Below, piece after piece: positions 14,160 through 25,117 of a DNA stretch of 64,000 nt; the first letter of the stretch is position 1, and each line of letters opens with the position of its first letter. Position numbers and translations under genes: made by a program. Source of the DNA: Ophiosphaerella korrae. Lineage: Eukaryota > Ascomycota > Dothideomycetes > Pleosporales > Phaeosphaeriaceae. The notes below the pieces were generated by a model. The model had not been told where the DNA came from and did no database searches. It saw only the letters and a list, made by a program, of their open reading frames with translations. The stretch spans positions 1 to 64,000 of the forward strand of contig JALNQF010000084.1 of NCBI GenBank assembly GCA_028456385.1. Direction: 5' to 3'.

Positions 14160-14925
14160 ATAACTACTATTTTTATATTTTAATATATTTTTTTAAAATC
14201 TTTTTAGTACTTAATATTATTTAAACTTTTAGTATATTAGAGCTAAGTTTAATATACTTAAAGTTTTTTTAACTAAATATATAAGATTTTTATTTTAATA
14301 TTATTATTAAGCTTAATAAATATTTTAAAGAAAATAGCTTTTTTATTATATAAGTATAGTAAAAAAAAGTTATTACTATTACTACTATACTATTAATAGT
14401 TCTGAAACTAATAGTAGTTTTAAAACTTTATTATTACTAAGTTTTAGACTAGCTAGTACTTTTTTACTTTTAGCTTTTTTAAAGTCTAAATAATATTATT
14501 ATTAATTTTTTATTATAGTAGTTTATAAAAAATCTTATATTAGATTATATTTAATACTTAATAGAGTTTTATATTAATATTTTCTAAAGTTTAAACTAAT
14601 CTAAAAGTAGTATCTAAATTTTTAGCTTAAGTTTATACTTATTATAGTATTAGTTATTATTTTTTAAAGCTTAACTTAAGTTTTAGTAAAACTTTATTAA
14701 ATATACTTATTAGTTTACTTATATTATTATAAGTTACTTTAAAGTAGCTTATAGTAGTTTTATTACTAATAGTTCTTAGTAGTATATATAATATTATATT
14801 AACTTAGTTTTTTAACTTTATAATTATATTAAGTAAAAACTTCTTACTTTATACTTTAAATAAAGTATTTATTAATTTTTAAATAAACTACTAAAATATT
14901 TTTTTTTGCTTTAATAAAGTTCTTT
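14160..14925. other. AT-rich spacer, no recognised feature
   Basis: About 770 bp of RIP-degraded AT-rich DNA lie between the pogo element and the older LTR. Its first bases complete the TAATA target duplication of the minus-strand Gypsy. No protein or terminal repeat is recognisable. Confidence 0.5.
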
Positions 14926-15253
14926 TATTATAGCTATAATAAGAGAAAATAAGATAAAACTTATTAGCTCTTATATAAGTACTAATAAAGATTAAGATAA
15001 GTAAAGTAATAACTTTAATTAAAAAGTTAGTTATAACTAAGATATATAATAACTTTATAAATTTATAATCTTAGTAAATATAATACTATAAAGCTAGAAG
15101 AAATATTAAGTATATAGTTAGTAGTACTATATACTCTTAAGATAATATTAGTAATTTAATTAATAACTACTAGTAATAATATTTTTATAGTACTAGAATT
15201 ATTCTATTATTTATAGTTTATTATAAATTACTATATATACTTTTATTATTTAC
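14926..15253 (+). repeat. Older LTR, left part, split by a Gypsy insertion
   Basis: It starts TATTATAG like the other LTRs of this family and resembles the LTR at 22,626-22,977. It stops exactly at TTTAC, where the plus-strand Gypsy begins. The LTR continues at 22,316-22,368 beyond that element, ending in AGTTACTTATAGTTAATA as the LTR at 22,626 does. Rejoined without one TTTAC copy, the LTR is about 376 bp. Confidence 0.75.
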
Positions 15254-15712
15254 TATTATAGGCGTAATAAGAGAAATCGAGATAGAACTAATTAGTCTAG
15301 GCTTAGGTGCTAACAAAGTATAGGATAAGTAAAGTAACAACCTTAACTAGGAAACTATACATAATTAAGATACGTAGTAATAATCTATAGTTACGTATAA
15401 ATAGATTAAGAGTAATCTATAATAACGTATAAATAGATTAAGGTAATCTATAGTTACGTATAAATAGATTAAGAGTAATCTATACTATTATATAAATAGA
15501 TTATAACAAGTATATAGTTATTAGGATATATATTACTAGGATAGTATTAGTAATTTAATCCTTTAACTATAGAACGCTAATACAAGATAGTTATAAAACA
15601 TCTTCTATTATTTATAAGTTATTATAGATTACTCCTAAGCTTTTACTATTACTTTACAATCTACTAATACTTCTAGGTACTAAGAAGTTAACCCTAGTAA
15701 CAACTAGTAATA
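15254..15712 (+). repeat. 5' LTR of plus-strand Gypsy
   Basis: The 459-bp LTR starts TATTATAGGCG and ends CTAGTAATA, consistent with decayed TGTTA...TAACA ends. Four tandem copies of a unit of about 32 bp (AATCTATAGTTACGTATAAA and variants) lie at about 15,382-15,508. It has the same length as its 3' partner and differs by scattered transitions. Confidence 0.9.
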
Positions 15713-18700
15713 CCTTACTAATTTAGTTATTACGAGAAGCAAAGCGTAAGTAGCGTATAGTCTAGCTAATATAATAGTAAAAAGTTTAACTAAAATAAGT
15801 AAAGCCCCTAAAAGTAGCTATAAGTTAGATAGTACTATATAGGAAATAATTAAGGACTAAATTAACAACTTAATCTTAGATAAAGAAGATATAAAAATAG
15901 TAATTAACGCTTTAGAAATATAGAACAAAGAGCTTTAAGATTACGCAAAGTAAAATAAAGTATAGATTAAGGCTATTATTAGAGGATAAAATTAGATAGA
16001 ACTAATTATATAATACTTAGTAATAAGCGTAATAAAGAAACTACTAAAGATACTTATCTTTAAGAAATTTAATAGAATAAAGGAAAAACTAAGACCTTTT
16101 ATTATATTAGTATAACTTTAGATAGATATATAAGTACTACACTTTAATATAGAAGAAAAGAAAGTAATATATATTAGGCTACACCTTAAAGAAGACGCTA
16201 TAAGATAGTATAAACCTTACTAGATAGATTATATAATATATTCTCTAATAACCTAAAAAGATAAAACTAGAGCTATTTTTAGAAGTTACAAGTACTTTAC
16301 TAAACGAATAAGAGTAGTATTTAGGGATATAGACGTTACCTAATAAGCTAAAGAGTAACTAGAAAAGCTTATATAGAATTAGAGTGTTCTAAAGTACGTA
16401 TTATAGTTTAAATAACTATTATAGAATATAGAATAGAATAAGTTAGCTTTAATATTATAATTTAAACAAGGCCTAAATTCTAAGATCTAATACAAGATAA
16501 TATATATAGAAAAACTATAAATACTAGAAGCTCTAAAGTAATAGGTAATATAAATTAATAATAATCTTTAAGAATAAAAGAAGAATAAATATAGAGGTTA
16601 CACCTAGAATTATAATAAAAGAGACTCTATAGTCTTTAACGTAAATAAAGATAGAAAGAAAAAGAAGAATAAAGACTTTACGTACTTTAACTATAGTAAA
16701 CTAGGCTACTACGCGAAAGACTACTAATTAAAAAAGAAAAAGGATATAGCATATTATAAATATAAGAAACTAGGACACTTTGTAAAAGATTGTAAAAGTA
16801 AAGACCTAAAGAAAGAAATATAGTTAAAGATAACTAAAAAGAAAAAGGAAGTACTATAAGTATAAGCTAAACTTTAAGAGAAGGTAGCTAGGAGTAAAGA
16901 AGTATAATACGTAATACTCTATTAGACCTTTTATTATAATAATAACTACTATATATATCTTTCTAGTAAATAGAGAGTAGTATAGTTCTTATAGAAATAG
17001 AGATATAAAGTAGCTATAATAAAAGAAAGTAGAATAAAAGCTTAGCTAAAAGAGATAGCTTAAGTAATAGACTTACTAGTAGAAGATCTAGAAGGGGAAG
17101 AGCCCCTAGTACTATTAATCTAGGCTAAAAGACTAGCACTAGATAAAGAGACTACTATAGCTTCTTCTAAAAGACTATAAGAAAGTAAGAAATAAGTTAG
17201 TATAAGAGGTATAGAGTATACCTAACTAACAATATATAGCTATAATAGTTATATAATAATAGATATAGAGGAACAAAATAAAGAATAGAAGTTTATTTAG
17301 AAATACTTACTAGTTATAAGTATAGAGGAAGCGTACAAAGACTAGAAAGAACGTAATCTTAAAGAAATAAAGTTTATACTATTTTAAGAATAGATAAGGC
17401 AATATATAGTTATAGTAAGAAGAATACCTATACTAAGAGAGTAGTAGTACTTTATAAGAAAAACGCAATAGATTAATAAAGCCTATATACTTAGAGTACT
17501 AGTAGTATACTATATTCTAATAATAAATACGCCTAGTAAAAGCAAATACTAAGAAGGAGATAACAAGATAATAGACCTAAAGTACCTAGTATATTTTAAA
17601 ATATTATAGATATTATACTTAGATAAGAATTATATTATATATAGAAACCCTAAAGTAAATAATAGTATATAGCTTATAAGGAAAAGAGGTTATAACTATA
17701 CTAAAGTAATTCTAGTAGAAAATATCTAAGGATAAGAAGTAATCCTAGAAGATAGATACGTAGTAGTAAGACCTAGCCTAAAACTATCTAAGAAATACGT
17801 CTAAGGAGGACTATAGTATAAATATATATATAATAAATATCTAAAATATAAAGAATATAAACTTAAAGTAGGCCTATAGCCTTAGAAAGATAGATAATTT
17901 ACTAAGTTACTAAAGTAAGAAAAGCTAGAAGGTATAAGAGGCCTATATATTACAAAAATAGGTATATACTAAGAAAAAGAAGTATAACTAATAATTAATA
18001 GTAGAGCTATAAAGAACTTTATATTAAAGAAGTTTATAGAAACCTAAGGAATAAAATATATAATAAAGAAATACTCTTAATAACTAAGTACGATTAAAGG
18101 AAAACTATTCTAGGAACTTATATAGTTTAAGATAGTACCCTTAATACTAAGATTAGAAGGACTAGAAGTTAAGAATATAGTTATAGATATAACAATAATT
18201 AACAACAAGTAAGATATAATATTAGGTATACTATAGTTATAGATAACTAACCTATATATTAATTAGAGAATAGGAAAAATTAATTACTATAGAATAAATA
18301 TATTAAAGGCTAATATAAGTACCTATAAAGGAGAATTCCTTAAAGAATATAAGAAATAAGAAAAATAGCTTATAGAACTAAAAGATTACCTTCTAGAATA
18401 TTAGCTATAGGACTTAGTAATAGAAACTAAAGAAGGGAAAGACGTAAGATAGAGCTTAGTCTACTAGAAAATAGAAAAAGAGTTAGAAATTAAGTAAGTG
18501 TTTATTTAAAACGTAATAAAAAAGGGATAGATAAGAGAATCTAAGTCCTTAGTAGTATATAGACTTATCTTTATAAATAAGAAAAGGATAAATAATAAAA
18601 GACTCTACGTAGACTTTAGAAAAACTAACGTAGTTATAAGTAAAAACTAATACCTATTACTAAAGATAGACGTAATATAAGATAAACTATAAAAAGTAAT

Positions 18701-21700
18701 AATCTTTATAAAGTTAGATATCTAGAACGCCTACTACTAAATTAGAATTAAAAAAGGTAATAAATAGAAAATAGTATTTAGAATATAATAAGGACTATAT
18801 AAATACTTAGTTATACCTTTTAGCTTAATAAATGTACTAGTAGTATTTTAAAAAAGAATTAATATAGTACTAAGAGAGTACTTAGATATATTTATATTTG
18901 TATACCTAGATAATATCCTTATATTCTTAGAAATAGAGGAAGAATACGTATAATATATATATAAAGTACTAAAAAAGCTAGTAGAAGCTAAAATATTCTT
19001 TAAAATAAGAAAATACAAGTTCTATATAAAAGAAATAGATTTTCTAGGGTTTATTATAGAACTAGGAAAGATTAAGATTAACTTAGAAAAGATTAAGTTA
19101 ATTAATAAATAGCTAATACTAAGGAACTTAAAAGAAGTATAATAATTTTATAGACTAGTAAATTTTTATAGAAAGCTAATAGTAAGATAGTCTAAAGATA
19201 TAGAACTTATTATAAGACTTATAAAGAAAGATACGCTATTTAAATAGATATAAGAATACGATAAAGTATTTAATAAGATTAAGAAAAAGTTTATAAAAAA
19301 CCTAGTTATTAGAATATATAACCTAGACCTACTAGTAATAGTAAAAATAGATATATCTAACTTAGTCTATAGAATAGTACTAATATAGAAGGACCTAGAG
19401 ACTAAAAAGGAATACTTAGTTAAATACTCCTCTAAGAAGATAAAGATAGTAGAACTTAATTACTTAATCTATAATAAAGAGATACTAGTAATTTATAAAG
19501 TATTTAAATAATAGAGAGTATACCTATAAAGAGTAAAGTACTAGATAAAGGTCTATATAGACTACAAGAACCTTATAGGATTTATAATAAATAAGGAATT
19601 ATTATAATACTATACAAGATAGTAAGAATACTTATTAATATTTAATCTAGAAATTATATATATAAAAGGGAAAAACAACTAATTTATAGACGCTCTTAGT
19701 AGAAGACTAGACTTATAAGAAGAAGTAAGCGCTACTAGTATAGTTCTAGTAAAGAATAAAGAAGGATATCTAGTTTTAAATATACTTAAGATAGCTATAA
19801 TACTTAAAAGAACAAGTAGTAAGTTAGATAAATAGATTTAGAAAACAATATAAGAAGTATCTAAAGAAATAAAGAAACTAGAAATCTAAAGAGGATTTAT
19901 ATAAGCCTATAAAAGAATATATATCCTAAAGAAAATTTAGAGAGAATTTATATAACAATTCTATAAGTTACTAGTATATAGTTACTAAGGAATTAAAAAA
20001 ATATTAGATAGATTACTATAAGACTATTATATTCTAAAAGTAAGATAATTAGTAATAGAAGTACTACAAGACTATATAGAATACTAAAAGAATAAATATA
20101 GTAGATACGTACTATATAGAATATTATAACTAGTAGAAATACTAGAATAACTATAAAGAGTTATTACAATAGACTTTATTACAAAGTTACTAAAGTCTAA
20201 AGACCTAATATTAGGAGTTAAGTATAATAGAATCTTAATAATAGTAGATAAACTTATAAAGTACTTATACTTTAGACTATATAAAGAGAAAAGTAGGATA
20301 GAGGTTACTATATATTAGGTTCTAAGAACTATAATTAGTTAATATAGACTACTAGATAAGATTATTATAGATAGAGATATATAATTTATATTAAAACTAT
20401 AGAGAATAATAATAGTATAATTAGGAATTAAATACGTAATATCTATAGTATACTATCTATAAATAGATAGATAGTTAGAATAAATAAATTAGATAGTAGA
20501 ATAGTACTTAAGATACTACTTTAACTACAACTAGAATAATTAGGTATAGTTACTACCTATAGCATAGCTAGCGTATAATAGCGTAAAGAATATAGTAATA
20601 AAAGTATTACTTTTTTTTATAAACTATAGATTTAAACCTAATATATACTAGATACTAAGAAACTAGATATCTTAGTCTTTAAGAGGAGAAAACTTTACTA
20701 ATAAACTTAAAGATATATATAATTAACTAAAATAGGACGTAGAGTTTCTATACAATTAAATAGTAAAGTACTATAATAGAAAGTATAAAGAGAGACCTTA
20801 ATTTAAAGAGAGAGAAAAAGTATAGTTAGTATAAAAAAATATTAAAAGTAAGTAACTAAGTCTAAAATTAGACTACGTTAAGATAAGACTATATAAGATT
20901 AAGAAAGAAGTTACACTAGTTATATTTAAATTAAAGCTACTAAATAAGATAAAGATATACCTAATATTTTACGTAGCTCTACTAGAATAAGTACTATAAG
21001 AAGTAGAACTACTAGTATATAAAGTAGATACGTATAGAGAATAGAAAGAATAAGAAGTTAAAGAAATCCTATAGTATTAGTTCTATAATAGAAGAAACTA
21101 CTACTTAGTAGAATAGATAGGTATAGATAAAAAAGGACAACTATAAGAGAAAATATAGGAACTAGAGAATAATCTTAATTACTCTAAGAAGTTAGAAGAG
21201 TTCTAAAGTTAAAACTCTCTAGAACGCCTAGTAGTAAACTAAGAGAACTAATATTACTACTACTAGATAGAAAGGCGATAGAAACGTCTAGTATAGTAAG
21301 AGTAGCCTTAACTATAGCTTTAAAATTAAGCTTAGACTCTATAAAGATAGCCTACGCAATAGACTTTTTATTATTTAAAGCTTTTATCTTATAAAGATAA
21401 ATTAGATAAGTATAATTTTCTACTTATATACTTAGAATATAATTACGTTCTTTTTTAGCTTTAGTAATCTATTTAGATAGTTTATCTTAAATATAGTTAA
21501 TAGCTCTCTCTATTATAGATAAGTATAGACGTATAAGTAAGTATTATTAACTTATATTTTATAAAGGATATACTAGAAAGATTATAAGACATATAAGTAT
21601 TAGCGTAAATATATACCTTGTAAGCTTTACTATATTTTAAAGAAATATACTCTAGGAGAAGATTTAAAGATTTATAATAAGAATAAAAAAATATAGTAAT

Positions 21701-21843
21701 ACTATAACGTAATATATAATTAGCTAACTAAAGATAATAAAGAGTAGACTTAGTAGGTATAAGAAAGGATAAAGAACTCTATATTAATAAAGAAACTAGA
21801 TTAATAACTTTAGCTCTAGAATAGATAAATAGAGACCTACCTA

Positions 21844-21856
21844 AAAGAGGAGATAG
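21844..21856 (+). other. Polypurine tract of plus-strand Gypsy
   Basis: A purine-rich run (AAAGAGGAGATAG) lies immediately before the 3' LTR. In LTR retrotransposons this is where plus-strand DNA synthesis is primed. Its position independently fixes the LTR start at 21,857. Confidence 0.7.
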
Positions 21857-22315
21857 TATTATAAGCGTAATAAGAGAAATTAAGATAGAACTAATTAGTC
21901 TAGGCTTAAGTACTAACAAAGTATAGGACAAGTAGAGTAATAACTTTAACTAAGAAACTATATATAATTAGAATACGTAGTAATAATCTATAGTTACGTA
22001 TAAATAGATTAAGAGTAATCTATAATAACGTATAAATAGATTAAAGTAATCTATAGTTATATATAAATAGATTAAGAGTAATTTCTACTATTATATAAAT
22101 AGATTACAACAAGTATATAGTTATTAGGATACGTATTACTAAGATAGTATTAGTAATTTAATCCTTTAACTATAGAACGCTAATATAAAATAGTTGCAAA
22201 ATATCTTCTATTATTTATAAGTTATTATAGATTACTCCTAAGCTTTTACTATTACTTTATAATCTACTAATACTTCTAGGTACTAAGAAGTTAACCCTAG
22301 TAATAACTAGTAATA
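21857..22315 (+). repeat. 3' LTR of plus-strand Gypsy
   Basis: The 459-bp LTR has the same ends and internal repeat block (about 21,985-22,110) as the 5' LTR, and TTTAC follows directly. Differences from the partner are mainly C/T and G/A changes, as RIP would leave. Confidence 0.9.
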
Positions 22316-22320
22316 TTTAC

Positions 22321-22368
22321 TTTTAATTTACTATCTTCTTTAAAGAAAGTAGTTACTTATAGTTAATA
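22321..22368 (+). repeat. Older LTR, right part
   Basis: This is the continuation of the LTR interrupted at 15,253, ending AGTTAATA. Its match to the end of the LTR at 22,626-22,977 shows that the plus-strand Gypsy is nested. The 257 bp after it (22,369-22,625) are AT-rich with nothing recognisable. Confidence 0.65.
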
Positions 22369-22625
22369 TAAAGTAACTTTATTATATTTTTTTAAAAAAG
22401 TAGTATTACTTTCTATTTTATTTAAAAAAATTATTAAGCTTATTACTTACTTAAAAGTATTCTTTTAAAGCTAATTTTTTAATAATCTATTTATAACCTT
22501 ATTACTAGCTTTTATATTTTAAAAAAACTATAAATTACTTTTAAAAATAGTTTACTAAGCTAACTAGCTACTATATATAACTTTTTAATTAGTTATAATA
22601 AATTTAATCTATAAACTACGTTTTA

Positions 22626-22977
22626 TATTATAGGTATAATAAGAGAAATTAAAATAGAACTAATTAGTCTTAACTTAAGTACTAATAAAGTATAAAATAA
22701 GTAAAGTAATAACTTAGATTAGGAAATAAACTATAACCTAAATATATAACCTATAAAGTAATCTATAAATATATATAATAGATTAGTATAAGTATATAGT
22801 TAATAAAGATATATATTATTAGAATAGTATTAGTAATCTAATCTCTAACCTAAAATTCTAATACTTAATATTATATATATAAATTAATTATTATTTATAG
22901 TTATTACTAATTATAATATAATCTTTTATTATTACTTTTTAATCTACTAATACCTTAGTAGTTACTTATAGTTAATA
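22626..22977 (+). repeat. Solo LTR, RIP-degraded
   Basis: About 352 bp starting TATTATAGGTATAATAAGAG and ending GTTAATA are related to the LTR at 14,926 and more distantly to the LTRs of the plus-strand Gypsy. No internal coding part adjoins it and I see no convincing target duplication. It is either a solo LTR or the second LTR of a heavily deleted element whose first LTR is the split one. Confidence 0.65.
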
Positions 22978-23690
22978 ATAAGAGACCTTATTATATTTTA
23001 GTTAAAGTAAAAAAAATTTAAATTATAAAAAGCATTTAGTAAAAGTTAAATATAATAGAATAATAAGTATATTAATAAAGTAAAATAAATCTTTAAAGAA
23101 TTTATAAGCTTATAAAAGTATCTATAATTTTAAAAGTACTTAAAAAGCTAAAAAAAAACGTTTAAAAAAACGCTTAAAAAAAGTTTTAAGTAAAAGAAAA
23201 GTACTTATTATAATAATTTAAAGCTTTATTATATAAGCTACTAGAGTTACTAAAGCTACTAAATATAATAAAGTTAATAGAATTAATAAAGTTATTAAAA
23301 CTACTAAGTAAAATAAAGTTAATAAAGTAAATAATATAAAGTTTTCTTTTTACTAATACTAAAATTTATACTAATAAGTACTTAGTAAGTAGTTAATATA
23401 TATAGTAGTAAAAGTTTACTTTAAAATATAATTTATATAAAAAATTTATATAAATTATATTTTAAAGTAAACTACTATCTATAAAGCTAGTTACTTATTA
23501 CTAATAGGTTACTCTACTAGTAGTAAGCTAGCGTAGTACTATTAAGTACTAAGGAACTCTAAAAAGTTAAAAAAATATAAAAAAATTATTATATATAGAT
23601 TAAAATCGAGCTTTAAAATTAAGGTTAGTATTACTTAAGTATTATAATAGACTTATAAGAATAATAGTAATGTAATTTTGTTAGTAAGCC
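22978..23690. other. AT-rich edge of the RIP block
   Basis: About 700 bp of AT-rich DNA hold no recognisable element apart from the palindrome at 23,413-23,473. Direct short repeats built on ACTAAAGCTACTAAAT-like words occur around 23,230-23,330. Composition becomes normal near 23,690. Confidence 0.5.
23413..23473. repeat. 29-bp perfect inverted repeat
   Basis: Two perfectly complementary 29-bp arms (23,413-23,441 and 23,445-23,473) are separated by AAA, and imperfect complementarity continues outward for some ten bases. Single strands would form a strong AT-rich hairpin. It does not coincide with the ends of any element recognised here. Confidence 0.85.
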
Positions 23691-23959
23691 CTATATTACG
23701 TGTTATCGCAGCTAATTTAAGCTTGTCCCGCGATCCGCCGCACCCCTGCTAGCTTTCGGCTACTTTGGCGAATTTTTACGGTAGATAGCTCCTGTTCTTA
23801 ACTACTATGGCCTCCGCCTTGATTATATAATAATAGGACTTGTAAGGAAGCTAACAAACACCCGAAAATTGGAATGATTATAATTTGGTCATATAGCTAT
23901 TTGTGGAGGGGGACATCTAACCCAAACATACGACAAATTAATTATAAATTAGACAACTA
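23691..23959. other. Boundary segment between AT block and genes
   Basis: GC-balanced sequence begins abruptly (around CTTGTCCCGCGATCC, 23,715) and lacks the RIP signature. No gene is recognised. It probably includes the 3' end of the HD-domain gene transcript plus undegraded unique DNA. Confidence 0.45.
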
Positions 23960-24715
23960 TCACGCAAAGTCGAATGACAACTGCGATTCTTCCTCGAATT
24001 CATCAGCGAACTTCTCTAAAATTTGCTTTCTCCCTTGGGCCATCTCCTTTCCGCTCTGTGTCTTCATCAGGTCGGCAAGTTTGTATAACTTTTCGTCGAA
24101 ATGGTCGATTGTTCGTGTCATTGGTTTTTCAGGAAACTTGGCAGCGCCGTAGGAGAGACATCTCGCCACGCCCACAGCGCCGATTGCATCAAGCCTGTCT
24201 GCATCTTGGACAACGGCCAGCTCAGGATACTTTTGCAGAGCATCGACTATAGCTTGGGGGTTGCGCACTTCGTGTGTGTAGCTGACGTGATTCACGATTG
24301 TCTGTACCTTTTGTGCCAATTCCTCGCTTGCACCGCGCTCACGCAATAGAGTAAAAATCTGATATTCGATGTCCTCGCCAGACTTAGCATATTTGCGGTC
24401 TCCAACATCATGCAAGAAGGCAGCCAAGAACAATGCGCAGGTGTCGTATACTACAGACGTTCCAGCTCTGGTTTCAGCTTTCAATATGCGATTTGCATTG
24501 GAAACGACACGTAGGATGTGTAAATAGTCATGTGAGCTGTCGTGCCCAGGCTGGGACATGTAGGTGTGGACGAATTCATTGATAGAACTGAAGAGCAGCT
24601 TGTGCTTGTCGTCGACTGGAAGTTTTGGGGTAGGTATTGATGCCCCGGTTGCAGTCATGATTGCAGAACCGTAGGAATGAAGTAGTGTAAGAATGATGAT
24701 GAGGAAAAGACGCAC
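23960..24715 (-). CDS. HD-domain phosphohydrolase (YedJ/YpgQ-like)
   Basis: A single open frame of 251 residues. HD-superfamily metal ligands are in the expected order: H62-D63 and H66 in SHDYLHILRV, H102-D103 in AAFLHDVGD, and the aspartates of QDADRLDAIGAVGVAR near 171-176. This arrangement matches the small YedJ/YpgQ-type HD hydrolases, thought to cleave phosphate from nucleotides; the real substrate is unknown. The first 19 residues are hydrophobic (LFLIIILTLL) and could be a signal anchor. Met20 (start at 24,658) would give a soluble cytosolic protein like most relatives, so the true start is uncertain. It is the first intact gene beside the RIP block, with its 3' end about 270 bp from it, and is transcribed toward it. 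It is divergent from PEX16. Confidence 0.85.
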   Translation of the reverse strand: MRLFLIIILTLLHSYGSAIMTATGASIPTPKLPVDDKHKLLFSSINEFVHTYMSQPGHDSSHDYLHILRVVSNANRILKAETRAGTSVVYDTCALFLAAFLHDVGDRKYAKSGEDIEYQIFTLLRERGASEELAQKVQTIVNHVSYTHEVRNPQAIVDALQKYPELAVVQDADRLDAIGAVGVARCLSYGAAKFPEKPMTRTIDHFDEKLYKLADLMKTQSGKEMAQGRKQILEKFADEFEEESQLSFDFA

Positions 24716-25117
24716 AGGAGCGCGTTTTAGGTAGCTGCGCGCGTGGTCACATGTTACCAGAAGCCTTACTTGATTCGGATAGAGTTGGGGAATTCACCTT
24801 CAGGTGTTTAATGGTAATATATATGTCGGACAAATTTATTGGGAATTTGTGAGAGGCAAGATGATTGTAGGCCTCACTGATTCATAGCAAAATGGTTGAC
24901 GGCATTCATCTGGGAATGGTTGGCAGGGCGCAGTGATAGGGAGGCAGTCTGGGTAAGTGGCAGATGTGACCTCGGCAGCCCTGAACCCCAACCATCCCAT
25001 CCCATCCCATCCCGCATCCCTATCGCGCGATCTGTGACCTGCGACCTGCGACTCCTCAACACCCACAATCCAACCCAACCCCCAAATCAGTCCCCAGCGA
25101 CTAGGGTGCTGGCTCCC
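24716..25117. promoter_or_regulatory. Divergent promoter, HD hydrolase / PEX16
   Basis: The 402-bp gap lies between two genes transcribed away from each other, so it must carry both promoters. It contains a short ATCCC microsatellite (about 24,992-25,013) and the direct repeat GTGACCTGCGACCTGCGACT (about 25,035). I see no named factor site. Confidence 0.5.

Larger units (their letters stand above)
15254..22315 (+). mobile_element. Full-length Ty3/Gypsy chromovirus, RIP-inactivated
   Basis: The 7,062-bp element is bounded by two 459-bp LTRs and a 5-bp target duplication TTTAC (15,249-15,253 and 22,316-22,320). A polypurine tract precedes the 3' LTR (21,844-21,856). Plus-strand remnants in order are gag, two CCHC zinc knuckles (about 16,678-16,800), an aspartic protease (about 17,990-18,270), reverse transcriptase with YLDD changed to YLDN (about 18,900), RNase H (about 19,415-19,510), integrase (about 19,970-20,640) and a C-terminal chromodomain (about 21,060-21,215). 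The order RT, RNase H, integrase defines Ty3/Gypsy, and the chromodomain defines chromoviruses. Stops throughout show inactivation by RIP. It is inserted in an older LTR. Confidence 0.92.
1..23690. other. AT-rich, RIP-degraded transposon block
   Basis: The stretch is made almost wholly of A and T with scattered G and C. CA and TG dinucleotides are nearly missing, TA is in great excess, and TAA/TAG stops occur in every frame, so no frame of 60 codons is open on either strand. RIP in ascomycetes converts C to T, preferentially in CpA, in repeated DNA, and this pattern fits it. The recognisable transposons inside carry the same changes. Composition flips to normal coding DNA within a few tens of bases near 23,690. 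The block was probably silent heterochromatin; that part is inference. Confidence 0.93.

Noticed and set aside
15382..15508. Regular repeats of about 32 bp, resembling a CRISPR array by spacing
   Set aside because: Units are contiguous without unique spacers, lie inside retrotransposon LTRs, and the genome is eukaryotic.
24896..25117. Upstream extension of the PEX16 first frame
   Set aside because: The frame is open but reads through a microsatellite and has no Pex16 similarity. The ATG at 25,118 leads directly into conserved sequence.
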